Part shown: one piece after another, positions 14,532 to 23,448 of the stretch
Layout: every line of letters begins with the position of its first letter
How positions within the stretch are numbered: position 1 is the first letter of the stretch
NCBI GenBank assembly: GCA_022843605.1
Contig: JALHNI010000071.1
Span: 1-33,964, forward strand
From: Bryobacter sp.
GTDB lineage: Bacteria > Acidobacteriota > Terriglobia > Bryobacterales > Bryobacteraceae
Length of the DNA stretch: 33,964 nt
Reading direction: 5' to 3'
Made by a program: the position numbers and the translations under genes
The notes under the pieces: model-generated
Database searches by the model: none
What the model was told of the DNA's origin: nothing
What the model saw: the letters and a program-made list of their open reading frames with translations, nothing else

Positions 14532-15449
14532 ATGTCCAGCCTCTTAGACCGTCTGAAAGCCGGAATCGCGAAGACTCGCGCCGGTCTCGTCGACAAAATT
14601 GAAGATACCCTCAAAGGCCGTAAGGAGATCGACAGCGACCTCCTCGACGAACTGGAGTACGCGCTCATCACCGCCGACGTTGGCGTGCGCACCGTCACCG
14701 AGATCCTTGAAGACGTTCGCCAGCGCGTGGACCGCAAGCTGATCGGCGACGCCACCGAGATCAAAGCCCTCATTCGCCGCCACCTGGTGGACGTCCTCGA
14801 AGCCACTGAACGGCCCATCGTCAAGCCGGCTGCCCCGCCCCGCGTCGTCCTGATCGTCGGCGTCAACGGCGCCGGTAAGACGACCACCATCGGCAAGCTC
14901 GCCGCGCGCCTCAAAGCCGACGGCCAAAGCGTCCTGCTTTGCGCCGCCGATACTTTCCGCGCCGCGGCCATCGAGCAACTCGAGGTCTGGGGCCAGCGCA
15001 ACCAGATTGATGTCATTCGGCAGCAGCAGGGCTCTGACCCTTCGGCCGTCGTTTTCGATGCTCTCCAAGCCGCCAAGGCCCGCGCCGTGGACGTCGTCAT
15101 CGTTGACACCGCCGGCCGCTTGCACACCAAAGAAAACCTGATGGCCGAGCTCGAGAAGATGCGGCGCACCACGCAGCGCGTCATCCCCGATGCCCCCCAC
15201 GAAGTGCTGCTCGTCATGGATGGCACCACCGGGCAAAACGGGCTGGAGCAGGCGCGCAAGTTTACCGAAAGCACCGGGGTCACCGGCATCGTCCTTACGA
15301 AACTCGACGGGACGGCCAAGGGCGGCGTGGTGGTGGCCATTGCGCGTGAATTGAATCTGCCGATTCGCTATATCGGCGTCGGTGAGCAGATTGACGATCT
15401 GCTGCCATTTGATGCGGAGAAGTTCGTTGCCAGTCTCTTCGAAAATTGA
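14532..15449 (+). CDS. ftsY: Signal recognition particle receptor FtsY
   Basis: A 305-residue SRP GTPase that docks ribosome-nascent chain-SRP complexes at the inner membrane. The start at 14532 gives the usual short N-terminus MSSLLDRLKAGIAKTRAGL; the frame is open further upstream but that part overlaps the gamma-glutamyltransferase gene and has no protein-like character. The NG domain is complete: N-domain helices with DLLDELEYALITADVGV, G1 GVNGAGKTTTIGKLA (110-124), DTFRAAAIEQLEVW, G3 DTAGR (192-196), and G4 TKLDGTAKGG (256-265), ending IGVGEQIDDLLPFDAEKFVASLF. The acidic A-domain is absent, as is common outside enterobacteria. It is followed 10 bases later by ribD. Confidence 0.97.
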   Translation: MSSLLDRLKAGIAKTRAGLVDKIEDTLKGRKEIDSDLLDELEYALITADVGVRTVTEILEDVRQRVDRKLIGDATEIKALIRRHLVDVLEATERPIVKPAAPPRVVLIVGVNGAGKTTTIGKLAARLKADGQSVLLCAADTFRAAAIEQLEVWGQRNQIDVIRQQQGSDPSAVVFDALQAAKARAVDVVIVDTAGRLHTKENLMAELEKMRRTTQRVIPDAPHEVLLVMDGTTGQNGLEQARKFTESTGVTGIVLTKLDGTAKGGVVVAIARELNLPIRYIGVGEQIDDLLPFDAEKFVASLFEN

Positions 15450-15459
15450 TTTAGGCCCC

Positions 15460-16551
15460 ATGCAGGAAGCGTTGGCGTTGGCCCGCACCCGACATGGGCA
15501 AACGTCGCCGAACCCGGCCGTCGGTTGTGTCATCGTCCGAGACGGAGCCGTCGTTGGCCGCGGCTCGCATACCTGGGTCGATCGCGACCACGCCGAGACC
15601 ATCGCCTTGGCGCAAGCAGGACCGTTGGCCCGTGGCGCGACCGCCTACGTCACCATGGAACCCTGCTCGCACACCGGACGCACCGGTCCGTGCGCCGACG
15701 CCCTGATTGCGGCGGGCATCGCTAGAGTAGTGGCCGCTATGGAAGACCCCAATCCACTCGTTAAAGGCTCCGGCTTTGCTAAGTTGCGTACCGCGGGAGT
15801 CACCGTGGAGTTGGACGAATCCTCCACCGCGGAGGCGGAACGCCTAAACGAACCCTTCATTCACTTCATGCGTACCGGCCTACCGCTGGTGACTCTGAAA
15901 GCCGCGGTGACGCTGGATGGCAAGATCGCTGCCCCGGAGGACAATTCGGGCTGGATCACTTCGGAGCGCGCCCGCGCCCATGTGCAGGAGTTGCGCCATC
16001 AGCACGATGTCATCCTCACCGGCATTGGCACGGTTCTGGCCGATAACCCCATGCTGAATGACCGCAGCGGCCTGCCCCGTAGCCGTCCGTTTCTGCGCAT
16101 CGTCGTCGACTCTCAACTTCGCCTGCCGCTCGATTGCCGCATGGTCACCAGCATCGCCAATGACTTAGTGGTGGTCACCACCTCCGCCGCATCGAAGGAT
16201 CGCCGGGCCGCGCTCGAAAGCCGCGGAGCGGAGATCTGGACCTTCGACTTACCCTCCGGCCGCACCAACTTACGCGCCATCGTGGAACGGTTGGCCGAGC
16301 GCAAGTATCTTTCGTTAATGATTGAGGCGGGAAGCAAAGTAAATTGGTCGGCCCTTGAAGCCGGCATCGTGGACAAGGTTTTCTTTTACTATGCACCGAA
16401 AATCCTGGGCGGCATGCAATCCTTGCCCGTCGCCGGCGGCACCGGCATTCGGCGGCGAATGGACGCGATCCAGCTACACCGGACGCAGTTACACACTATC
16501 CCTCCCGATGAGTTTGCCGTCGAAGGCTGGGTCCTGAAGGAGCAGTGGTAG
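15460..16551 (+). CDS. ribD: Bifunctional riboflavin deaminase/reductase RibD
   Basis: A 363-residue two-domain enzyme for the second and third steps of riboflavin synthesis. The N-terminal deaminase has the zinc site HAE (44-46) and PCSHTGRTGPC (Cys69, Cys78), after SPNPAVGCVIV. The C-terminal NADPH-dependent reductase shows RPFVTLK-like LPLVTLKAAVTLDGKIA, NSGWITSERARAHVQELRHQ, ILTGIGTVLADNPMLN and IEAGSKVNWSALEAGIVDKV. The start at 15460 is chosen because the family begins close to MQEALALART; the upstream extension overlaps ftsY. It precedes ribE by 4 bases, forming a riboflavin operon that lacks ribA/ribB and ribH within the window. Confidence 0.96.
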   Translation: MQEALALARTRHGQTSPNPAVGCVIVRDGAVVGRGSHTWVDRDHAETIALAQAGPLARGATAYVTMEPCSHTGRTGPCADALIAAGIARVVAAMEDPNPLVKGSGFAKLRTAGVTVELDESSTAEAERLNEPFIHFMRTGLPLVTLKAAVTLDGKIAAPEDNSGWITSERARAHVQELRHQHDVILTGIGTVLADNPMLNDRSGLPRSRPFLRIVVDSQLRLPLDCRMVTSIANDLVVVTTSAASKDRRAALESRGAEIWTFDLPSGRTNLRAIVERLAERKYLSLMIEAGSKVNWSALEAGIVDKVFFYYAPKILGGMQSLPVAGGTGIRRRMDAIQLHRTQLHTIPPDEFAVEGWVLKEQW

Positions 16552-16555
16552 TCGC

Positions 16556-17152
16556 ATGTTCACCGGCATCATTGAAGAGACGGGAAAGGTGCAGGAGTTT
16601 GTCCCAAATTCGACAGGCGCACGCCTCAGGATCGGATGCAGTCTCGTTCGGCAGGACTTGAACGTTGGGGATAGTATCTCCGTCAACGGTGTCTGCCTTA
16701 CGGCCGTTGACCTGCAAGCAGACTCCTTCGCCGCTGACCTGGCGCCGGAAACCCTCAGCCGCTCAAACCTCGGAAGCTTGTCGGCCGGCTCCGAAGTCAA
16801 CCTGGAGCGTTCCATGGCTGCCAATGGCCGCTATAGCGGGCACATCGTGCAAGGCCACGTCGATGGCACCGGCGAGTTACTCGCCCTCGACTTACTCGGC
16901 GACGAGAACTGGTGGCTCACGATTCGCGTGCCGCCAGAGCTCGACCGTTACATTGTCAGCAAAGGCTCCATCTGCATTGATGGCATAAGTCTCACTGTCG
17001 CGGCGCTTGAGGGAGACCGGCTCTCCGTCACCATCATTCCGCATACTTACTCGTTAACCGCCATGCGCACCTGGACCCGCGACCGCCGCGTGAATCTCGA
17101 AGTCGATGTCATCGCGAAGTATGTCGAGAAGATGATGGCCGCCCGGACATGA
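16556..17152 (+). CDS. ribE: Riboflavin synthase alpha subunit RibE
   Basis: A 198-residue enzyme that dismutates two molecules of 6,7-dimethyl-8-ribityllumazine into riboflavin and its pyrimidine precursor. The two lumazine-binding repeats are clear: MFTGIIEETGKVQEF with SVNGVCLTAV in the first, and GHIVQGHVDGTGEL with CIDGISLTVA and VTIIPHTYSLT in the second. Length is normal. Its stop TGA shares the ATGA with the start of the next gene. It directly follows ribD (4 bases). Confidence 0.97.
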   Translation: MFTGIIEETGKVQEFVPNSTGARLRIGCSLVRQDLNVGDSISVNGVCLTAVDLQADSFAADLAPETLSRSNLGSLSAGSEVNLERSMAANGRYSGHIVQGHVDGTGELLALDLLGDENWWLTIRVPPELDRYIVSKGSICIDGISLTVAALEGDRLSVTIIPHTYSLTAMRTWTRDRRVNLEVDVIAKYVEKMMAART

Positions 17153-18009
17153 TCGTCGAATGCGTCCCCAACTTTTCCGCGGGACGCGATCGTAGCGTGG
17201 TCGATGCGCTCGAAGCCGCCATCGCCGCGGTGCCGGGCTTAACCGTTCTCGATCGCACCGCTGACGCCGACCATGACCGTTGCGTCATCACCTTCGCCGG
17301 CGGGCCACAGTCCGTGCAGGAAGCAGCCGTGCGGGCCGTCGCCGTCGCGGCCGAGCGCATCGATCTCACCCGGCAACACGGCGTGCACCCGCGCGTTGGC
17401 GCCGCCGACGTCATTCCCTTCGTTCCCGTCTCCGGCATCACTCTGGCCCAATGCGCGGAACTCGCCCACGCCACCGGCCAAGCCATCTGGGAGCGGACCC
17501 AGGTTCCGGTGTATTTCTACGAGGCTGCCGCCTTGTCCCCTGGCCGTGTGAATCTGGCCGACGTCCGCCGCGGCGGCTTCGAGGTTCTGCGCGAGCAGAC
17601 TGACACCCGCCCGCCCGACATCGGCGGACCGCTGCTTCACCCCACCGCCGGCGCCGCGATCGTCGGCGCACGCAAGTTCCTGGTCGCCTACAACATCAAC
17701 CTCGCCTCCGACGACCTCGCTCTTGCTCAACGCATCGCCCGCAAGCTTCGTACTTCCTCCGGCGGTTTGCCCGCCGTTAAAGCCTTGGGGCTGCGCCTTG
17801 AATCACGCGGAATCGTCCAGGTGTCGATGAACCTCACCGACTACGAAATCACCGGTATCGACCAGGTCTACACGGCCGTCGCCGCCGAGGCTCCCGTCCT
17901 GGGCTCCGAGTTGATCGGCCTGATCCCGCGGGCGGCGCTCCCCACAATCGACGTACGTTGGGAAGCTTTCGACGACCAGCGCGTGCTGGAGAATCGTTTG
18001 GCAGTTTAG
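17149..18009 (+). CDS. ftcD: Glutamate formimidoyltransferase
   Basis: A 286-residue stand-alone formiminotransferase domain protein, without the cyclodeaminase domain. The family catalyses transfer of the formimino group between formiminoglutamate and tetrahydrofolate in histidine degradation. Seen: MIVECVPNFSAGRD at the start, DHDRCVITFAG, the catalytic-region HGVHPRVGAADVIPFVP (with His80) and VSMNLTDYEITGIDQVYTAV, followed by ELIGLIPRAAL. All are expected for the N- and C-terminal subdomains. It overlaps the ribE stop by 4 bases and so appears translationally coupled to riboflavin synthesis, with no hut genes nearby. Its end is 2 bases from the end of the convergent DD-carboxypeptidase gene. 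Confidence 0.93.
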   Translation: MIVECVPNFSAGRDRSVVDALEAAIAAVPGLTVLDRTADADHDRCVITFAGGPQSVQEAAVRAVAVAAERIDLTRQHGVHPRVGAADVIPFVPVSGITLAQCAELAHATGQAIWERTQVPVYFYEAAALSPGRVNLADVRRGGFEVLREQTDTRPPDIGGPLLHPTAGAAIVGARKFLVAYNINLASDDLALAQRIARKLRTSSGGLPAVKALGLRLESRGIVQVSMNLTDYEITGIDQVYTAVAAEAPVLGSELIGLIPRAALPTIDVRWEAFDDQRVLENRLAV

Positions 18010-18011
18010 CC

Positions 18012-19412
18012 TTATTCGGACAGCAGCATCGCCACTTGGTCGATGCGCTTGACGGTATCGATGGCACCGTGGTCGTTGTTCACGAAAATGGCGAAGGCGA
18101 GCCGCCCGTGCGTCGCGGAATCGACATAGCCGGCCAGCGTCTTCACACCGGTCATCCCGCCCGTCTTGGCCCGGATCCGGTTCCCCCGCCGGTCGCCGCT
18201 CAGCCGCCGCTTCAGCGATCCGTCCACTCCGCCATGCGGCAAGGTCGAAATGAGGTTCCCGGCCGTCTGTTTTTGGCTCAGCAGCCGAACCATGGAATTT
18301 GGGGAAACCGCAGTCAGCCGCGAAAGCCCCGACCCATCTTCGAAGCGCGCCTCGGACCGCGGGATGCCGATTCCAGCCAGGTACTCGCGCATTCCCTCCG
18401 TGCCACCTGCCGACCGAAGCATCATCTCGGCCAGCAAATTCTGACTCACCTTATTGATCACCGTCAGGATCTCGATCAACGGGGGCGAAGACCGCTCGGC
18501 CAGTGTCACGCCATGGCGCGCCGGCAGCGGTTCGCCAACCGCCCGGTGGCGGGCGCGCGCTACTCCCTCCACTGCGATACCGCGCTCCACCAGAAGCTCC
18601 TTGAAGGCTTGCGCGGCATACTGAGCGGGATCATCCTGAGCCACCAAGCCGGACCAGCCCGCATCGGAAGCCGGGATTTGGCCGGAGATCTGAATCTGCC
18701 GCGAACCGGGCATCCGGATCACCCGAATCTGGCGCGGTCCCGCGGCCACCGTCGTCACACGATTGTCGAGCGTGAAGTACTCGAGCGGCGGCTGCACCGT
18801 CACCCGGGCGAGTTCCCCAGGGCGCGCTCCGGGCCGCAACGTGATCTGCAGAACGCCCTCGTTTAGCATCAGGGCGGAGGGCGCGGCGCCGTAGTCCCAG
18901 GTAAGGTCATCGTGGCTCCAGCCATCCGGAACCGGTTCCCAGGGCCATAGCGTGTCGTCGCCCAGAATGTCGCCCTCGATGCGGGTGACGCCCGCCGCAG
19001 CCACTTGATCCGCCAACGCGGCCAATGCCGCAAACGGCATCGTATCGGGAGATCCATAGGGGTAGCCACGGCCGGTCAACGTCGGATCCCCGCCACCGAT
19101 CAACGAGAGCGCCCCGCGAATGACTCCGTGCTCCGCTGGCGGTTCGCTCGCCATCACCCGCGTCGATAGCCGCGAATCCGCACCAAGACGCGCCAATACG
19201 TAGGAGGTGGAAAACAGCTTGGTCACCGAGGCAGGTGTGAAAAAGCAGTCGCCACAGCGGCGATGGAGAATCTGCCCATCGGACAGCTTCAACACGGAGA
19301 CGCCCCACTGCCCGCGATGGCCCGCTAGAAGCTGGTCGATCTTTGCCGCCAGCGGGTCGCCGGCCTCCAGCGTCCAGGCAAAGGCAAAGATGAAAAAAAG
19401 CAGTCGCGGCAT
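18012..19412 (-). CDS. dacB: D-alanyl-D-alanine carboxypeptidase/endopeptidase, PBP4 type
   Basis: A 466-residue peptidase of family S13 that trims or opens peptidoglycan crosslinks in the periplasm. Signal peptide: MPRLLFFIFAFAWTLEAG. Active-site motifs are SxxK as SVTK (62-65), SxN as SQN (323-325) and KTG (416-418). The inserted domain between SxxK and SxN, with SLIGGGDPTL and ILGDDTLWPWEPVPDGW, is typical of PBP4. The gene is convergent with ftcD (2-base gap) and divergent from the short exported-protein gene at 19457 (44-base gap). Confidence 0.94.
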   Translation of the reverse strand: MPRLLFFIFAFAWTLEAGDPLAAKIDQLLAGHRGQWGVSVLKLSDGQILHRRCGDCFFTPASVTKLFSTSYVLARLGADSRLSTRVMASEPPAEHGVIRGALSLIGGGDPTLTGRGYPYGSPDTMPFAALAALADQVAAAGVTRIEGDILGDDTLWPWEPVPDGWSHDDLTWDYGAAPSALMLNEGVLQITLRPGARPGELARVTVQPPLEYFTLDNRVTTVAAGPRQIRVIRMPGSRQIQISGQIPASDAGWSGLVAQDDPAQYAAQAFKELLVERGIAVEGVARARHRAVGEPLPARHGVTLAERSSPPLIEILTVINKVSQNLLAEMMLRSAGGTEGMREYLAGIGIPRSEARFEDGSGLSRLTAVSPNSMVRLLSQKQTAGNLISTLPHGGVDGSLKRRLSGDRRGNRIRAKTGGMTGVKTLAGYVDSATHGRLAFAIFVNNDHGAIDTVKRIDQVAMLLSE

Positions 19413-19456
19413 CCTACCTCTATCTTCGACCAGGCGTTGGGCTATCTTGAGGGAGT

Positions 19457-20005
19457 ATGCTGCCCCTCCTGCTCTGGATCGCGCTCGATTGGAAGGCGGA
19501 GTTCTGCGGCCACTCCGTTCCCTTCGCGGGAACCACCTATTTCACGCCGAACCATATTGTGGTTGAAGTCGAGGTGTTTCCGGACAAAGGGGAGCCGATT
19601 CGGCTCACCAGCGGACAGTTTCGCTTGCGCGTCAACGGCAAGAAAGATCTCCTAGTCACCGAGACGCCAGGCCTAGTCGCCGGAACCTTGAAATACGACG
19701 ACTGGAATCAGCGCGGCCGGTTGGAGGCACAGGCTGGACCGGTCATCATGGGTGGGCCACGCCAGACGCCCCGATTCCCCGGTGATCCGCAGTCCGGCAG
19801 GCTACCTGTACCTCAGACGAATCAAAACGCGCAGGAAAACGAACCCAAGAAGACCGATGCCGAAGCGGTCGTCGAAGCGGCCTTACCCGAAGGGACGACC
19901 CTAGGCCCCACCAAGGGCCTGATTTACTTTCCGTACCGAGGCAAGATCAAGAACCTGAAAAGCCTGGAGCTCGTTTGGCAGGAGCGCGTTCTTAAACTGC
20001 GCTAG
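19457..20005 (+). CDS. Exported protein of unknown function
   Basis: A 182-residue protein starting MLPLLLWIALDWKAEFCGHS, a short hydrophobic signal-like segment. The N-terminal half (FTPNHIVVEVEVFPDKGEPI, LTSGQFRLRVNGKKDLL) looks like a small beta domain; the middle is Pro/Gln/Asn-rich linker (residues ~90-140); the end (TKGLIYFPYRGKIKNLKSLE) is again beta-like. TATCTT at 19443-19448 and GAGGGAG just before the ATG give a plausible promoter and ribosome binding site. No family recognised; proteins like this are common single-copy unknowns in Acidobacteriota as far as I can tell. Its end lies 3 bases from the end of the convergent coiled-coil/GAF gene. Confidence 0.7.
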   Translation: MLPLLLWIALDWKAEFCGHSVPFAGTTYFTPNHIVVEVEVFPDKGEPIRLTSGQFRLRVNGKKDLLVTETPGLVAGTLKYDDWNQRGRLEAQAGPVIMGGPRQTPRFPGDPQSGRLPVPQTNQNAQENEPKKTDAEAVVEAALPEGTTLGPTKGLIYFPYRGKIKNLKSLELVWQERVLKLR

Positions 20006-20008
20006 CGC

Positions 20009-21496
20009 CTAGCGAATCGAAGCCAGCGCCGGTACCGGAGCCAATGGCCCGGGATACTCCCGGCCCAGCAGACTCTCGTCGTTACTGGCCAACGCCGTCA
20101 CCAGTTCCAGGTGCAGGTAGTCGTACATGCTCTTGGTGGAATCGGACAGGAACTGCGACTGATAGGTCTCGCGAGCCGAGTCAATATCGGCGCGGAGGGC
20201 CGGATAGAGGGCGGCGTTTTCGCGGCCCGCCTTCACCAGATTCGACTTGTAAAGCCGCATCTCAGCGACCTGCACCCGCGCAAAGCGTTGAGCGCGGCCA
20301 TGCAACTCCTGCTCCTCGCGGGACAGTGACGCCATCAGGTTGACCAGGCTCTTCGCCGGATCCACCGGTGCGAATGCCGGCTGATTGATGCCGACCAGGC
20401 CCGCGGCAGCCTTGTTCTCGGCGGACGCCGCGCGGCGCAAGCTCAAGGCGAGGCCGGCCACCGTGGCCAACAACTCCAGAGCGCTCGGCTCGAGAGGCGC
20501 TTCACCAGGTTCGGTGTACAGAATCGCCACCACTTTGCTGTCAACGACGATGGGGAAAAGGTAGACCTTTGCGCCCATGGTATCCGGAATCAGGTTGGCA
20601 ATCGTCTCAGAAAACTCACTGCTCGTCCGCACGGCCACCACCGTGTCCTTCGATTCCACCGCGTTTTCGAGCGCCGGGGCGGACTGCAGTTCCACCTCAA
20701 ACTCGGCCACTTCCACGCCGCGAGCGGTTTCGAGAACCGCCGACTTGCCCGCGATGCGGAAAACCATCGCGACCTGCGAAAACGGCATCGCCCCATCCAA
20801 CAACGCGGACCGCCACTGTTCCAGCGTCTCGGCCTGGTGCAACCGGCGCGCCGCCTGATTCACTCGTTCGCTGAGTTCACGGCTCGCGCTGCGGCTGGCG
20901 GCGGTGATGGAATCGCGCGCCCGCAGGGCGACCTGCTCATACCGGTGGCTGAACTCGCTTTCCTTGGCGCCCAGCGCCTCTTCCAATTCCTTGTCCTTCG
21001 ATTCAAGCGCCGCCAGATACTCGGCCTCACGCGCCTGCAAGGCCACGGCAAACGCCGTGCGTTGGTCAGCCAAGGTTTGAACGATGTAGGCGTCCTTGTC
21101 GGCAATCGCCGCGCTGATCGCGGCATAGTCCGACTGCCGCTCTTCCTGCTGCTTCAGCAGGTCTTCCCGGGTGTCGATCGCGGCACGGCGGTCGGAAAGC
21201 GCCGCATCCAGCGACGACTCCAACTCTGCCACGCGCTCTCGCCAAACTTCCCGGCTTTCGCTCTCGAGGCGGCCACGCTCGGTAAAGGTCGTCTCCAGGG
21301 AATCCAGTTCAACCTTGAGTCGGCTTTGGATCTCCGCAAACCGTTCATCGAAGATGCTCTCGAGATTCTGCAGCCAGCCAGTGGTGAGTGTCTCCTGGAC
21401 ACGGTCCACCTGCAATTGCCAGGCGGCTTGAATCTGATCACGCGCGGAAGTCTTGGCTTCAGCCAGGGTACGGAAGATGGGGTCTTGAGCAGACAT
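20009..21496 (-). CDS. Coiled-coil protein with GAF-like domain, unknown function
   Basis: A 495-residue soluble protein without signal or membrane segment. Residues ~1-225 are strongly helical and charged with long heptad-like stretches (LKVELDSLETTFTERGRLES, QAREAEYLAALESKDKELEE). Residues ~230-355 resemble a GAF-like sensor domain (QVAMVFRIAGKSAVLETARG, KVYLFPIVVDSKVVAILYTE, LELLATVAGLALSLRRAAS). The C-terminal part is helical with REEQELHGRAQRFARVQVAE and QFLSDSTKSMYDYLHLELV. The ATG has no ribosome binding site; tataca lies 5 bases upstream on the minus strand (21502-21507), which suggests a leaderless transcript. It follows the AsmA-like gene by 53 bases. Function unknown; a scaffold or sensor linked to the envelope is speculation. 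Confidence 0.75.
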   Translation of the reverse strand: MSAQDPIFRTLAEAKTSARDQIQAAWQLQVDRVQETLTTGWLQNLESIFDERFAEIQSRLKVELDSLETTFTERGRLESESREVWRERVAELESSLDAALSDRRAAIDTREDLLKQQEERQSDYAAISAAIADKDAYIVQTLADQRTAFAVALQAREAEYLAALESKDKELEEALGAKESEFSHRYEQVALRARDSITAASRSASRELSERVNQAARRLHQAETLEQWRSALLDGAMPFSQVAMVFRIAGKSAVLETARGVEVAEFEVELQSAPALENAVESKDTVVAVRTSSEFSETIANLIPDTMGAKVYLFPIVVDSKVVAILYTEPGEAPLEPSALELLATVAGLALSLRRAASAENKAAAGLVGINQPAFAPVDPAKSLVNLMASLSREEQELHGRAQRFARVQVAEMRLYKSNLVKAGRENAALYPALRADIDSARETYQSQFLSDSTKSMYDYLHLELVTALASNDESLLGREYPGPLAPVPALASIR

Positions 21497-21501
21497 CGCT
21501 A

Positions 21502-21507
21502 TGTATA
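21502..21507 (-). promoter_or_regulatory. Possible -10 element (TATACA) of the coiled-coil gene
   Basis: On the minus strand, TATACA is followed by tagcg and then the ATG at 21496. No ribosome binding site is present. Spacing would put the transcription start at or near the start codon. Confidence 0.35.
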
Positions 21508-21549
21508 TCGTACGAGAGGCGGCGGCTGTACAGGCCTAAGGTGAATTAT

Positions 21550-23448
21550 TTAGTCGCCGCGTGGAAGATTTCCGAGAACTTCGTACACCGGGGCTCCTTC
21601 CCTCAGATTAACTCTCATTGATCCTCGGCCCGGCCCGATTTCAATGCTGTCGAATTCAACACTCTCCCCCTGCCACCGGACACGGGCGCGCGCATTCGGG
21701 TAGCGCTTCCCCTGCCAAATGAGGGTCCCCGTACGAATGGTACCCTCTGCACGGCGTTGGCGCAGCCACTCTGGCGAATCTGTGCTCGCAAGGCCCAATG
21801 TCCGCGCCACCGCGTTCTGGCGGTTCAGCGTCGGGGCAAAAAGGCGCTGAACCTCAGCGACATCCAGCACGGGAAGGCTCAAACTGAACAGATGCGGAAT
21901 CTCCGCATCCGGTTCGTAGCGATAGCTCGCGTCGAACTCCAATGTTCCCGCCTTGCCGCGAAATTGCGGCACCGTCATACGTCCCGCCGCCAGGTCCACG
22001 GTCAGAGCTTCCGTCTGAATCGGCGACGCAAAACCGGCCAGATTCAGTTGCGGCGTCGCCCGGAAGTTTCCAGACCACGACCCTTGTTCGCCCTTGAGGT
22101 CGAACCGAAGATTGCCCGTCAAGTCGCCTTTCGAGATGTCCGAGAGAAAGCCGGGCGCCCAATCGCCAAAGAGGCTCGCGAACGAACTGCGAAAGTCCTC
22201 AATCCGCAGGTCCCGGAAACTCGTCTCGAAGACCACCTTCTGGCCATCCACCACCACATTCGCGCTCGAGACCGCGGGACCATTCGGGTCACCGGGCCGC
22301 TCATAAACGGCCATGCCGTGGTAGCCCGCACTCGAAAGTCCGAACGTGCCGGACACTGTCCCGGCAAACCGGGCCGGTTCCGGCAACTGATAGCCGAAGC
22401 CCCGCATGAACCCCACTAGCGGCTGTATCTCCTGTTGATGCAACGTGAACAACGTCGCCCAACGCGGATCGCGGAGAATCTCGCTCGACCGGAAACGCAA
22501 GGAAAGGGCCGGCAATTGAGGATTGTCGGCCGGCAGCGAGTCGAGGTTCAGCGTCTGCTTCCGCAGGTCCAACCGGCCGCGATAGGCCAAAGGCAGCGCA
22601 GTATTGTTGAGCGGATTCAGGTCCCGGCGGGATGGCTCCAGCGTAAGTTTGCCTTCAATGGCCACCGCCGAGACCGGGCCCCGCAAACGGGCCTCGGTGC
22701 TGATGCGGCCCGTCAGGTTATTGGCGCGGCGTTCAAATAGCGTGGCGACTTCAGCGGCGGAGGTGCGATCGAGGTCCACGCTCAGATCCATCTCGGCCTC
22801 GGTCCCGCCACCCGGAAAACGAACATTGCCGTTCGCCTGAAACCGCCCAAAGCCGAGCGCACGCCGGTCAGTCCGGGCGGGCTCCCCCTCGAAACGGACT
22901 CGAAAGCGCGTCCGGTCAATCGGGGTCAGGTCCAGGTCAACGCCGGTCAGATAGAAGACGCTTTTTCGTCGGTTGAAAACGAAGTTCACCCGGCCGTTGC
23001 GCACCTGGACGTCCGGCATCGGTGCGTCAGACCGGGACGTCAGCGCGCGCAGGATCAACGGCGTTAGATTGGCGCCAGTCTCGGTTTGCCTCGAAAGGTT
23101 TACGCTTGGCTCATCCAGACGCAGCGTGCCAAACTCCACATGGCCCGTGAGCAATCGCAGCAGGTTCAGCCGCGCCTCGAGGCTGGTGACATAAGCCAAC
23201 GGCTCCAGTCCCCGCGCCGGCTCTTCGTGCACAATCACCTTCTCCACCACGAAACCCGGCCCCTTCAGGATGCTGTAGGCCAAGTCGCCCTGCACTTCCA
23301 CCCGCCGTCCCAACGCCCGTTCGAGCGCCGCGCGAATCGGCTCCCGAAAACGATTGGCTTGCCAGAACTCGGCGTCGTAGAGCTGCCACAGCCCGACCGC
23401 AACCGCCAACCACAGCAGCGGCTTGCGAAAACGCTTCAGGCGATCCAT
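21550..23448 (-). CDS. AsmA-like membrane-anchored protein
   Basis: A 632-residue protein of the AsmA/TamB-like superfamily. One N-terminal membrane helix (residues ~10-25, LLWLAVAVGLWQLYD) is followed by an N-terminal beta region with LGRRVEVQGDLAYSILKGPG and FGTLRLDEPSVNLSR, typical of AsmA N-domains, and then a long beta-rich periplasmic part ending in VEFDSIEIGPGRGSMRVNLR. AsmA-like proteins span the periplasm as beta-grooves and are implicated in lipid traffic to and assembly of the outer membrane. It overlaps the end of the mocA-like gene by 13 bases, so it is in one transcription unit with xdhC and mocA although no functional tie is known. Confidence 0.82.
   Translation of the reverse strand: MDRLKRFRKPLLWLAVAVGLWQLYDAEFWQANRFREPIRAALERALGRRVEVQGDLAYSILKGPGFVVEKVIVHEEPARGLEPLAYVTSLEARLNLLRLLTGHVEFGTLRLDEPSVNLSRQTETGANLTPLILRALTSRSDAPMPDVQVRNGRVNFVFNRRKSVFYLTGVDLDLTPIDRTRFRVRFEGEPARTDRRALGFGRFQANGNVRFPGGGTEAEMDLSVDLDRTSAAEVATLFERRANNLTGRISTEARLRGPVSAVAIEGKLTLEPSRRDLNPLNNTALPLAYRGRLDLRKQTLNLDSLPADNPQLPALSLRFRSSEILRDPRWATLFTLHQQEIQPLVGFMRGFGYQLPEPARFAGTVSGTFGLSSAGYHGMAVYERPGDPNGPAVSSANVVVDGQKVVFETSFRDLRIEDFRSSFASLFGDWAPGFLSDISKGDLTGNLRFDLKGEQGSWSGNFRATPQLNLAGFASPIQTEALTVDLAAGRMTVPQFRGKAGTLEFDASYRYEPDAEIPHLFSLSLPVLDVAEVQRLFAPTLNRQNAVARTLGLASTDSPEWLRQRRAEGTIRTGTLIWQGKRYPNARARVRWQGESVEFDSIEIGPGRGSMRVNLREGAPVYEVLGNLPRGD

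Noticed and set aside
15382..15459. Upstream extension of ribD
   Set aside because: It overlaps ftsY and does not resemble RibD; the family begins close to the ATG at 15460.
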